DNA of 21,708 nucleotides from a bacterium (GTDB lineage: Bacteria > UBP15 > UBA6099 > JAJRTR01). Shown here piece after piece: positions 1 through 6,891 of this stretch. The notes below the pieces were generated by a model that saw only the letters and a list, made by a program, of their open reading frames with translations, was not told the origin of the DNA and ran no database searches. The position numbers were made by a program, and so were the translations under genes. The DNA is taken from positions 1 to 21,708 of the forward strand of contig JAJRTR010000053.1 in NCBI GenBank assembly GCA_024278215.1. The letters are read 5' to 3'. The stretch's first letter is position 1, and each line of letters opens with the position of its first letter.

Positions 1-845
1 CCGACCTCATCGTTGTACCGTGTTCGCATAATCAGGATTTATTCAGCCGGTATGTGGCGGATATCCCGGTTGATGTTTGTCTTGAGGGAGTAGAGGTAGA
101 CAAATTCACTTGTTATGCTCGGCAGTTTCCGAAATTATACCGGTTTGTGTTTTACTGGTGTGGCGCGTCGAATCCTCGGAAAGGGTATCACTACACGATT
201 GCAGCATGGGCCGCGTTCAACAACACCCACCCGGATCTAGCAAGTAAAATCCTGCTGTACATGAAAACGACGCAGGTAAGTGATCAAGAACATATTATCG
301 GATACAAGGCAGGCAAGCCGATACGCGAACAGATGCCGCGAGAACGTGTGCTTCAATGCGGCAACGCGCGCATCGATACACGGAAAATCCCCTTCGAAGG
401 TCCTGGGGGACTTATAGAGCAATATCACAAGGCGCATTGTTTCTTGTTTCCGACTATGGGCGAGGGGTTCGGACTGACCTTGGCCGAGGCAATGGCGACC
501 GGTCTTCCTGTCATTTACACGCCCTGGTCTGGGCCGAACGATTTCTGCTCAAGAGCCGAGGGGTTTCCAATTAAATACAGCTTTACGAAAGTAAAGAGCA
601 GGCGCGTTATGAAAGACGGCGAATTCATAGAAGGGTTTGAAAGCTACGCCGCCGACCCGGACGTGAAATCAATCGTGCGCGAAATGTATCGCGTATATAC
701 CAATTACGAGGCCGCGCTTGCGCGCGGACGGCGAGCCGCAGAAAGAATCAGACGTGAGATTACGTGGGATATCAGCGCAAGCAATTTCGCCGAGATCGTG
801 AAAAAACGATATGCAGAAGCTCGCGGGAGGGTGCGTGTTGGATAA
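1..845 (+). CDS. Glycosyltransferase, GT4-like GT-B fold, 5' partial
   Basis: The reading frame is already open at base 3 and shows coding-like sequence (DLIVVPCSHNQDLFSRYV) before the first possible in-window start, so the true start is upstream of the window. The visible part covers the end of the N-terminal lobe and the C-terminal nucleotide-sugar-binding lobe. The hallmark is the EX7E motif in GEGFGLTLAEAMATGLPVI (about bases 459-515), typical of retaining GT4 enzymes that transfer a sugar from a nucleotide donor. It sits in line with virion structural genes and just before a sulfotransferase and a radical SAM enzyme. Decoration of a virion protein or host glycan is an inference. The acceptor and sugar cannot be told. 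Family call is firm, role is not. Confidence 0.88.
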   Translation, partial: DLIVVPCSHNQDLFSRYVADIPVDVCLEGVEVDKFTCYARQFPKLYRFVFYWCGASNPRKGYHYTIAAWAAFNNTHPDLASKILLYMKTTQVSDQEHIIGYKAGKPIREQMPRERVLQCGNARIDTRKIPFEGPGGLIEQYHKAHCFLFPTMGEGFGLTLAEAMATGLPVIYTPWSGPNDFCSRAEGFPIKYSFTKVKSRRVMKDGEFIEGFESYAADPDVKSIVREMYRVYTNYEAALARGRRAAERIRREITWDISASNFAEIVKKRYAEARGRVRVG

Positions 846-1500
846 CACCTCCCCAATATGGTTTTTGCATGTCATAAAAACCGGCGGGTCAACGATTTGC
901 GCGCATCTGTCGAGGCACATGCTTGGATATTATGACATCGATATCCCAGAGCTAAGCACAGGCGGGAAAGAAATTTTCCGCTCAGGGCATGCGCTCGTGT
1001 GGCGTCCGGACCGCCGGGTGATAACTATTGTCCGCGACCCGGCAGATTGGCTTGTCTCCGTGTACAATCACGACATGGCCAGGTCTGGGCAGCGTATCTC
1101 ATTCGCGACGTGGTATGACCGGTCGGCTCCGAACAGCGTCAATACGGTTGGGGGGCTGCGAGACCGCATGGTTAAGTGGGCGTCGTATATGTTTCGCCCT
1201 CCTGGGGGAGGGTTGCAGGGACTGATAGATATGTTATCGGAGTGCTGGCTCGTCGGGGTTACCGAGCGACTCAATGATGATCTGCCTGCTCTGTGCCGGT
1301 ATTTGAATGTCCCGACACGGTATCGGAACGAACGGGTAACCGGCGAATTCGACAGATTCGATGGCCGCGAAATCGAGCGGCGATATGAATTGACGGCCGA
1401 AATGAGAACCAAGATTTACAGGGAGAATGCAAGCGACATGGAATTTTATATGCACGCGCGCCGAGTCGCGAAACCGTGGGCTGAGGTTTTAGGGGGATAA
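838..1500 (+). CDS. P-loop sulfotransferase family protein
   Basis: A 220-residue protein with both PAPS-binding signatures of the sulfotransferase fold: the 5'-phosphosulfate loop HVIKTGGST at residues 11-19, and the 3'-phosphate motif RDPADWLVSVYNHD at residues 66-79, with R66 and S74 as the expected ligands. The expected reaction is transfer of a sulfo group from PAPS to a sugar hydroxyl or protein. I chose the TTG at 838 because GGGAGG at 825-830 sits 7 bases upstream. GTG 835 and ATG 811 are in-frame alternatives, and 811 has no ribosome binding site. The start overlaps the glycosyltransferase stop, implying coupled translation. A sulfotransferase next to a glycosyltransferase suggests sulfation of the added glycan, which is inference. 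Confidence 0.8.
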   Translation: MDNTSPIWFLHVIKTGGSTICAHLSRHMLGYYDIDIPELSTGGKEIFRSGHALVWRPDRRVITIVRDPADWLVSVYNHDMARSGQRISFATWYDRSAPNSVNTVGGLRDRMVKWASYMFRPPGGGLQGLIDMLSECWLVGVTERLNDDLPALCRYLNVPTRYRNERVTGEFDRFDGREIERRYELTAEMRTKIYRENASDMEFYMHARRVAKPWAEVLGG

Positions 1501-2316
1501 ATGGACGCGAAAATTAGTGTGACGACGAGATGCAACGCTCGCTGCAAGACATGTCCTGTGTGGACGCTCCAGGGCGACGACATGCCTGCTGGCGTGTTTA
1601 AGGAAATATATAAAAAGTTAATGACCGATCCGCGCATTGATAGAATCCTGCTCAACAATACAGGGGACATGTACGTACATCCCGATAGGGCTCGATTGTG
1701 GGAGATTATCGAGGCGACAATGTATAAGCCGGTGATCCTCACGACGAACGCGGCCGAGATGGATTATTGTCCTAAGGTGACGAAAATCATAATTTCGTTT
1801 AACGGCTATGACAAGGCGAGCTACGAATACACTACCGGGCTGCCTTTCGACGAGACAGTGGCGAATATCCGCAGCTTTTACGACGATCTGTCCGAATTGA
1901 ATGCTGAAATCCATACGCTCGCCTGGGGCGACATTTACGTTCCGAACATCGAAGAGCGCGTGCGTGATCTGTGGGGCGATTTCCCCGGGCGCGTTCGCGT
2001 GTCCTACAAGACTGACAATCAACAAGAGCATGACATCCCCGGGGCGCCGGTTCATCAGGCGGAAGCGCGAATACCATGTGATTATTTGGACAAGGTGAAT
2101 ATCTGGCCGGATGGATCAATAATACAATGTGCGCATGATTTCAGGGGCGAGGGAAGGTTCGGTAATATTTTGACAACAAGCGTTTTCGGGTCTATACTAC
2201 ACCCAGACAGGATGAAATTAAAGGCACAGCATGCGGTCGGGGCGTTCCCGGGATTGTGCGCGACGTGTAATTACAACACGCCTACTGACGGCAGGATTGT
2301 GTACGTGAGGGGCTGA
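1501..2316 (+). CDS. Radical SAM enzyme with SPASM-like C-terminus
   Basis: A 271-residue protein opening with the radical SAM cluster motif CX3CX2C (C11, C15, C18), followed by a TIM-barrel-like pattern with a GD-type region near residue 55 and strands ending in TTNA and ISFNGYD. The C-terminal part has C193, C210, C253 and C256 in a pattern (CX16C, then GN, then CxxC) resembling SPASM or twitch auxiliary-cluster domains. Such enzymes do peptide or sugar modification by radical chemistry. ATG 1501 directly follows the sulfotransferase stop with AGGGGG just upstream. It lies between two modification genes and head-tail genes, which is unusual for a siphovirus. The substrate is unknown; a virion protein or the glycan made by its neighbours is a guess. 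Confidence 0.85.
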   Translation: MDAKISVTTRCNARCKTCPVWTLQGDDMPAGVFKEIYKKLMTDPRIDRILLNNTGDMYVHPDRARLWEIIEATMYKPVILTTNAAEMDYCPKVTKIIISFNGYDKASYEYTTGLPFDETVANIRSFYDDLSELNAEIHTLAWGDIYVPNIEERVRDLWGDFPGRVRVSYKTDNQQEHDIPGAPVHQAEARIPCDYLDKVNIWPDGSIIQCAHDFRGEGRFGNILTTSVFGSILHPDRMKLKAQHAVGAFPGLCATCNYNTPTDGRIVYVRG

Positions 2317-2317
2317 C

Positions 2318-2917
2318 ATGGCACTCGACACGACGAACGCGCTCGATACGCTGGCGAATATCAAAACGCATTTGCGTATTACATCCGGGGACACGACGTA
2401 TGACACGCAGCTCGAAACGATGATCGACGGCCTGTCGATAGCGTTCAATCGATACACACGGCGTGACCTTCTTGCGAGAGACAGAACGGATTATTACGAC
2501 GGCGACGGATCGGGCATCCTGTACGTGCATCACTGGCCGATCAATTCCATAACATCATTGCATTATGATACCGACCGGGATTTCGATTCAGATACTCTCG
2601 TGGCGACAAGTGATTATTTCTACAACAAGGATGAAGGTGTTATCGAATTGGAATCCGGCGGGTTTCCTGATGCGAGGAAATGCATAAAACTAGTATCGAA
2701 TGCCGGCTTTACAAGCATCCCTGCCGATCTGCTCATGGCGTTCCGAGATCAAGTCAAAGCACATTGGCGTTGGTGGATGGATAACCTGGAGAAGATTAGG
2801 TCTGTGACGAAAGAATCCGTCAGTTATTCATTCGACAATTCGGTGTTTTTGCCGGTCGTGCAACGGGTATTGGATACATATCGGCGCAAGGGCTACACGG
2901 GGGGCATGACAACGTGA
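2318..2917 (+). CDS. Head-tail connector, gp6-like
   Basis: A 199-residue protein matching the gp6-like / QLRG-type head-tail adaptor pattern: an N-terminal helix pair around ANIKTHLRI and DTQLETMIDGLSIAFNRYTRRDLL, a beta region with WPINSITSLHYD, and a C-terminal helical part around LLMAFRDQVKAHWRWW. These proteins form the ring under the portal that links the capsid to the tail. The start follows the radical SAM stop by one base. Its position directly before an HK97 gp10-like gene fits the usual siphovirus order. Longer than the minimal HK97 gp6 (about 110 residues) but usual for this wider family. Confidence 0.85.
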   Translation: MALDTTNALDTLANIKTHLRITSGDTTYDTQLETMIDGLSIAFNRYTRRDLLARDRTDYYDGDGSGILYVHHWPINSITSLHYDTDRDFDSDTLVATSDYFYNKDEGVIELESGGFPDARKCIKLVSNAGFTSIPADLLMAFRDQVKAHWRWWMDNLEKIRSVTKESVSYSFDNSVFLPVVQRVLDTYRRKGYTGGMTT

Positions 2918-3327
2918 TGATGACCTGGCCGCAGTTTGAGAAGAAAATCGACCGGTGGGTTCGCGATTTCCCGGACGCCGTGGAAAATGCACTCGAAACG
3001 GGGGGTGAGATCATCCTCGGCGAAGCACAGCGAAAGCATTTGTCAGGACCGAAGATGCCGAAAGGCGTCGGCAACCCGATGCGGGGGACGTTGCAACCGC
3101 GAAGCGGTGATTTGAAAACGCGATTGAATAAGCGCGTCAGAGTATCACGGACCGATGTCTCGTTGCGCGTCGGGTCGAACATGGTTTATGCAGCGACGCA
3201 TGAATATGGGGACCCTCGCCGGGGCATCCCTGCGCGGCCGTTTTTGCGCTCGTCGCGTGACGCGCGTATTGACGATGTGAAAGCGATTATTCTTAAACGA
3301 ATCATGGCGGCATACGAGAGGGCATAA
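2914..3327 (+). CDS. HK97 gp10-like head-tail joining / tail completion protein
   Basis: A 137-residue protein with the characteristic C-terminal signature of this family: Y-x3-HEYG near residues 91-97, then IPARPFLRSS near 103-112. The middle has a basic stretch following SGDLKTRLNKRV. These proteins act at the head-tail junction during tail attachment. The GTG at 2914 overlaps the connector stop (GTGATG); ATG 2917 and 2920 are in-frame alternatives only one or two codons on. A G-rich stretch at 2899-2905 acts as the ribosome binding site. Confidence 0.85.
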   Translation: MMMTWPQFEKKIDRWVRDFPDAVENALETGGEIILGEAQRKHLSGPKMPKGVGNPMRGTLQPRSGDLKTRLNKRVRVSRTDVSLRVGSNMVYAATHEYGDPRRGIPARPFLRSSRDARIDDVKAIILKRIMAAYERA

Positions 3328-3776
3328 TGGCCGATTCGAAACAAAAAGATATTGTCGATGCGATAGTGTCCGCGATTGGGGGATTGTCTGCGGTGGCGAA
3401 GGCAACGCAGGATGAAGCGGCATGGGCCCAGGCGGGGCAGAATCTGGCGGACCTCCCGATTGTATTTGTCAACGCGCAGAAGCCTATCAATTCGCGAGCC
3501 TATTTCCCGCATGCGACCGCGAACGATATGGAGGGCGAGATGGAAATCGAAATCCATGGTCAGACGCTGTCGCAATACGGGAGCTCGAAACGTGCGGATG
3601 TCGATACTGTGCGACAAGCAATTGAGACAGGCCTCGACACCGATACGACATTGCAGGGACTTATACTTGATATTGTTTTGACATCGAGTATAATTGACAT
3701 AGGCTCTTCGGAGAACAGGGGATTTTTTCTCGATAAATACATACTGACGTATGAATATAATCATGCGTCGCCATAG
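3327..3776 (+). CDS. Probable tail terminator protein
   Basis: A 149-residue protein in the slot between the gp10-like gene and the major tail tube gene, where tail terminators (lambda gpU-like) lie. It looks like a mixed alpha/beta fold: an N-terminal helix, then LADLPIVFVNAQ, then EMEIEIHGQTL and a final YILTYEY strand, as in gpU-type proteins. Tail terminators cap the tube at its head-proximal end and fix its length. Its ATG overlaps the previous stop by one base. The call rests on position and fold-like pattern rather than a sharp motif. Confidence 0.65.
   Translation: MADSKQKDIVDAIVSAIGGLSAVAKATQDEAAWAQAGQNLADLPIVFVNAQKPINSRAYFPHATANDMEGEMEIEIHGQTLSQYGSSKRADVDTVRQAIETGLDTDTTLQGLILDIVLTSSIIDIGSSENRGFFLDKYILTYEYNHASP
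3667..3694 (+). promoter_or_regulatory. Candidate internal sigma70 promoter before the major tail gene
   Basis: TTGATA at 3667-3672 and a perfect TATAAT at 3689-3694 are separated by 16 bases. The expected start of transcription is near 3701, about 87 bases before the major tail protein gene. It lies inside the 3' end of the tail terminator gene, in a locally AT-rich patch. An extra promoter here would raise expression of the most abundant tail protein. It could be chance. Confidence 0.4.
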
Positions 3777-3787
3777 GAGGCACTAAA

Positions 3788-4183
3788 ATGCCGGCAACTG
3801 TAGGTAAAGACGGGGGGTTCTATCTCGGCACGTCGCTGTTGACGTTTATCGATTCATGGAGCATTCAGGGGACCATCGGGCATGAAGAGATAACCGGATT
3901 CGGCGATTCAAACGTCAAGCGCACTCCAACGCTGCGCGACTGGAGCGCATCGGCGTCTGGGACGCTCGACAGGTCCGATGCCAACCAGGCGGCGATGCTC
4001 GACCAATTCGAGGACGGGACTATTACGGCGACGAGCGTGCGCCTCTCGACAGAACGAGGGTCCGATTACTGGGAGGGCTCTGCTATCATCGAGTCGTTCA
4101 GCGTCGATGCAACAGTGCAGGGCAAAGTGTCGGTGAGTTTTTCCCTCGTCGCTGCCGATGCGCTGTCGTGGACTGAGGCATAA
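3788..4183 (+). CDS. Major tail tube protein
   Basis: A 131-residue beta-rich protein with the tail-tube pattern: LLTFIDSWSIQGTIGHEEITGFGD near the N-terminus (EIT-FG is common in tube proteins), DWSASASGTLDRSDANQAAMLDQF in the middle, and a C-terminal strand VSVSFSLVAADALSW. It polymerises as hexameric rings around the tape measure. It has the best ribosome binding site of the structural genes (AGGAGG at 3776-3781, 6 bases before the ATG) and, unlike its neighbours, does not overlap the upstream gene, both fitting high expression. A candidate promoter lies about 100 bases upstream. The order terminator, tube, G/GT chaperone supports the call. Confidence 0.85.
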   Translation: MPATVGKDGGFYLGTSLLTFIDSWSIQGTIGHEEITGFGDSNVKRTPTLRDWSASASGTLDRSDANQAAMLDQFEDGTITATSVRLSTERGSDYWEGSAIIESFSVDATVQGKVSVSFSLVAADALSWTEA

Positions 4184-4185
4184 AA

Positions 4186-4548
4186 ATGGCGAGCCTCGAA
4201 CTTGTTGGGCGGTATTCGTTTATCCCCGAGGCCGGCGGCAATCGTGCAGATGATGCGCCTGTTGAATTTATTTGCCAGGCATTGTCGCCGTCTGAATGGG
4301 CGACAGCAGTAAACCATCGTGCCGTATCAACTGGAGGAGCTGGGGAAGTCCAGATTGTCACGGATAAAGAAATGCTGGTTCGGCGTGCAGTGATCGAAGT
4401 GAAAAATCTTTCAGCCGATGGGAAGCAGATTTCAGATGCTGCGGAGTTTCTTGCGCTTCGGCATCCGATTGCCGGACAATGGTTTGATGAGCTCGTCAAT
4501 GACATCATCGCGCGGCGCATGGCGGATGAGGAAGACCTAAAAAACTGA
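4186..4548 (+). CDS. Tail assembly chaperone, G-type (pre-frameshift product)
   Basis: A 120-residue protein located between the tube and tape measure genes, where G/GT chaperones sit in siphoviruses. It ends EEDLKN, and its last two sense codons form part of an A-AAA-AAC slippery heptamer directly before TGA. The short form is made by ribosomes that do not slip. The family is defined more by position and frameshifting than by sequence; here the frameshift signal is unusually clear. In lambda the short form binds and protects the tape measure during tail assembly. Confidence 0.8.
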   Translation: MASLELVGRYSFIPEAGGNRADDAPVEFICQALSPSEWATAVNHRAVSTGGAGEVQIVTDKEMLVRRAVIEVKNLSADGKQISDAAEFLALRHPIAGQWFDELVNDIIARRMADEEDLKN

Positions 4549-4584
4549 AACGCGCCGCCCTGCTCGTGGTAGACGGGTGGCGCG
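4539..4584 (+). other. Programmed -1 ribosomal frameshift signal
   Basis: Slippery heptamer A-AAA-AAC at 4539-4545 is in the correct phase of the G frame and is followed directly by the TGA stop. After a 5-base spacer comes a predicted 10-bp stem: CGCGCCGCCC (4551-4560) pairs with GGGTGGCGCG (4575-4584), with one G-U pair and a 14-base loop. A -1 slip at 4545 opens the frame that runs to 4886 without a stop. This is the standard architecture for making a G-T fusion in long-tailed phages. Confidence 0.88.
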
Positions 4585-4886
4585 ACCCGAAGACTAAACG
4601 ATGGATAGCGCGTGATTGGAGCGGGTTTGTTCCGACGCCGGACCAAGAAAACAAAGTATCGATTATTGGTCCTGACATTCCGGGGGTTGACGACGAGGAC
4701 CGACTTTTCAGGTGGGGCGACATCCCGCAGATACGGGAGAAAGGGCGGCGAGGGATGCAACTATACGATATGTGGAAGCGGTTCGGCCTCCCGTTCAGCG
4801 GAGGATGGGCAGATCAGCCGCAATATGTTATTGACCGCCTACACATAGTCGATACGATAGTGAGGGCGGCACATGCCAAGAGATAG
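4545..4886 (+). CDS. Tail assembly chaperone T extension, made by -1 frameshift
   Basis: This frame adds 113 residues to the G protein after the slip, giving a G-T fusion of about 233 residues. The frame contains a GTG at 4566 but no ribosome binding site upstream of it, so independent translation is unlikely. The extension is acidic and tryptophan-rich at first (WRDPKTKRWIARDW) and ends in a helix-like segment WADQPQYVIDRLHIVDTIVRAAHA, a pattern seen in small tail proteins at this locus. In lambda the T part recruits the tail tube protein to the tape-measure complex. It overlaps the tape measure start by 14 bases. Confidence 0.8.
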   Translation: MKRAALLVVDGWRDPKTKRWIARDWSGFVPTPDQENKVSIIGPDIPGVDDEDRLFRWGDIPQIREKGRRGMQLYDMWKRFGLPFSGGWADQPQYVIDRLHIVDTIVRAAHAKR

Positions 4887-6891
4887 AGTTGAAGTTGAAG
4901 TTCTCACGCACACGAACAAATCGAATGCATCCCTGAAAAAATATCTTGGCCTTGTAGCGGCGGCGACGGCGGCAGCCTACGGACTGAAAAAAATCGTTAT
5001 TGACAATGCGAAAGCGGGGCTCAAATACGCAGGCTCAATGGATGCGCTGTCTGCGTCATTCCGAGTATTGTTGCGCAGTGGTTCAGAAGCTGAAATGCTC
5101 ATGGAGAGTCTTCAACAGTTCGCGGCTACGACGCCGTTCCAGATGGAAAAACTAGCGCAGGCCACAAAGGTTCTCATTAATACCGGTACTGACGTGTCGC
5201 GGGTGACGGACGTACTGGAATCGTTGGGAAACGCGGCCATGGGCAATGCGGAGGTCATGGACCGGCTAGTCGATGCGTACTCAAAGCTGCAGACCAAAGG
5301 ACGCGCTTCGCTGGAAGAATTGAATCGTTTTCTCGAAGCCGGCGTGCCGATTTTAGACGAGTTACAAAAGTCCCTCGGCGTGACGAAGGATGAATTATTT
5401 GCAATGATCAGCGCCGGGAAGGTGCAATTCGCCGAAGTAAATAAAGCGCTTGAAAATCTCACCACCGGACAAGGCCGCTTGGCCGGACTCATTAAAGTTC
5501 AGTCGGAAACACTGCCTGGGCTGCTATCGACATTGCGAGATGTTGTGGATCAGATGCGCGGGGGATTCATGGAAGCGTTCCTTCCGGCGCTCAAGGCCGG
5601 GCTCCAAAAACTCATCGGCTGGCTGCAGAAAGCGGCAGAGAATATCAAATCGTGGGCTGAAACGAATCAGGCTACGATTTATGCGATATTTACCAAGTTG
5701 CCTGACATCGTTAAAGCAGTTATGGAGACGGTCGTTTCGATGATCAACACTGCCATGACCGGAACGACGATGGTGAATGTGATGAAAGTGTTCGGGCAAT
5801 ATATCGCCGACGCCATGCGCCTAGGCATTTCGACGCTGCCGTTTATGTTCAAGACAATTTTGTCTGTCGCCGAAGACGTCTGGCGTGCATTCGGCGACAA
5901 TGCTGGGAAATATATAATTAACGGCATAGTAAACGCTATTCTTACCGGCCCGCGATGGGCGACGAAGTTCGTTGGATGGTTGACGGGAAATGAGACCTTA
6001 GAAATAGGGCGAGTCGATTTCTTCGGCGTCGATACTATGCGGGACATGGAGGAGTTTAAGGGGCTTATTGCAAACACGTTCGAGGAAGCCGGCTTAACTG
6101 CGCGCCGTATGGTGGCGCAAAACATGACGAACTGGGCCGATTCGGTGAAAGAGATAGCCGGACTATTCGATGATGACCTGGCAGCCGGAGCCGAGAAAGT
6201 CAATGCGTTGATAGAAGACGGGAAGGCAGCATTCGAGGAATGGAAATCGTCGGCAGAGGATTTCGGCGTCGCTACTGTTGACGCCACTGCCGCAGGGGCC
6301 GAGGCGACAAAAGCTTTGATTATGAGTCAAGAGCGGTCGGTAGATTTGTGGCGCGAAATGATTGTGAAGAACGATGAATTAGAGCAATCATATTATGACT
6401 TGGCAGCCGCAGCGGCGCAGGCGCAACAAAAAGCATTTGAGGAAATGACATCCGATTTATTCGGATGGGCCGGCGATTATCTCGACGTGTTGCGTGAACT
6501 TGGCGTGGCTGAGGAAAAGCTGTTTCAGTATAAAAAAGCAATAGCTCTTGTCGAGGCGACAATCGGCATGTTGACGGCTATTGCTAAAGCGACGACTGTA
6601 TGGGAAAAAGTGGCAGCGCTGACGACAGGGCTGCTGGCAATAGCGAAAATTGGATATGAGCAACCGCCGCCGCCGCCGTCATTTGCGAGTGGCGGAATTG
6701 TAGCCGGCCCTATTACCGCGACGGTTGGTGATGCCGGCCCTATGCGGACGGGGGCGGAAGCGATTGTCCCGCTCGATAGATACGGCGACAGTCCGACTGT
6801 CGTTGTCCACGTCTACGGGACAGTAATCAGTGACGACCAATTACAGGGCGTGATAGTCGGCACCGTGCGGGAAATGCAGCGTGGCTATTAA
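4873..6891 (+). CDS. Tape measure protein
   Basis: A 672-residue protein with the conserved tape-measure N-terminal domain: a hydrophobic segment LGLVAAATAAAYGL near residue 26, then SFRVLLRSGSEAEMLMESLQQFAATTPFQ and ASLEELNRFLEAGVPILDELQKSLG, a standard signature. A long helical middle carries hydrophobic stretches around residues 270-360. A run of five prolines near residue 597 precedes the common C-terminal ending FASGGIVAGP...VGDAGP...EAIVPLDRYG. It sets tail length and is ejected ahead of DNA. By the usual 0.15 nm per residue, the tail would be about 100 nm, which is short for a siphovirus. It follows the G/GT pair with an overlap and overlaps the next gene by 11 bases. Confidence 0.95.
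   Translation: MPRDRVEVEVLTHTNKSNASLKKYLGLVAAATAAAYGLKKIVIDNAKAGLKYAGSMDALSASFRVLLRSGSEAEMLMESLQQFAATTPFQMEKLAQATKVLINTGTDVSRVTDVLESLGNAAMGNAEVMDRLVDAYSKLQTKGRASLEELNRFLEAGVPILDELQKSLGVTKDELFAMISAGKVQFAEVNKALENLTTGQGRLAGLIKVQSETLPGLLSTLRDVVDQMRGGFMEAFLPALKAGLQKLIGWLQKAAENIKSWAETNQATIYAIFTKLPDIVKAVMETVVSMINTAMTGTTMVNVMKVFGQYIADAMRLGISTLPFMFKTILSVAEDVWRAFGDNAGKYIINGIVNAILTGPRWATKFVGWLTGNETLEIGRVDFFGVDTMRDMEEFKGLIANTFEEAGLTARRMVAQNMTNWADSVKEIAGLFDDDLAAGAEKVNALIEDGKAAFEEWKSSAEDFGVATVDATAAGAEATKALIMSQERSVDLWREMIVKNDELEQSYYDLAAAAAQAQQKAFEEMTSDLFGWAGDYLDVLRELGVAEEKLFQYKKAIALVEATIGMLTAIAKATTVWEKVAALTTGLLAIAKIGYEQPPPPPSFASGGIVAGPITATVGDAGPMRTGAEAIVPLDRYGDSPTVVVHVYGTVISDDQLQGVIVGTVREMQRGY

Noticed and set aside
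3678-3694. TTGACA directly before TATAAT as a promoter
   Set aside because: The spacer between these two boxes is only 5 bases; the TTGATA at 3667 with a 16-base spacer is the usable -35.
4098-4760. 220-residue open frame on the - strand across the chaperone genes
   Set aside because: It overlaps the major tail and G/GT genes, including the frameshift site, and its protein is low-complexity Ser/Arg/Pro-rich.
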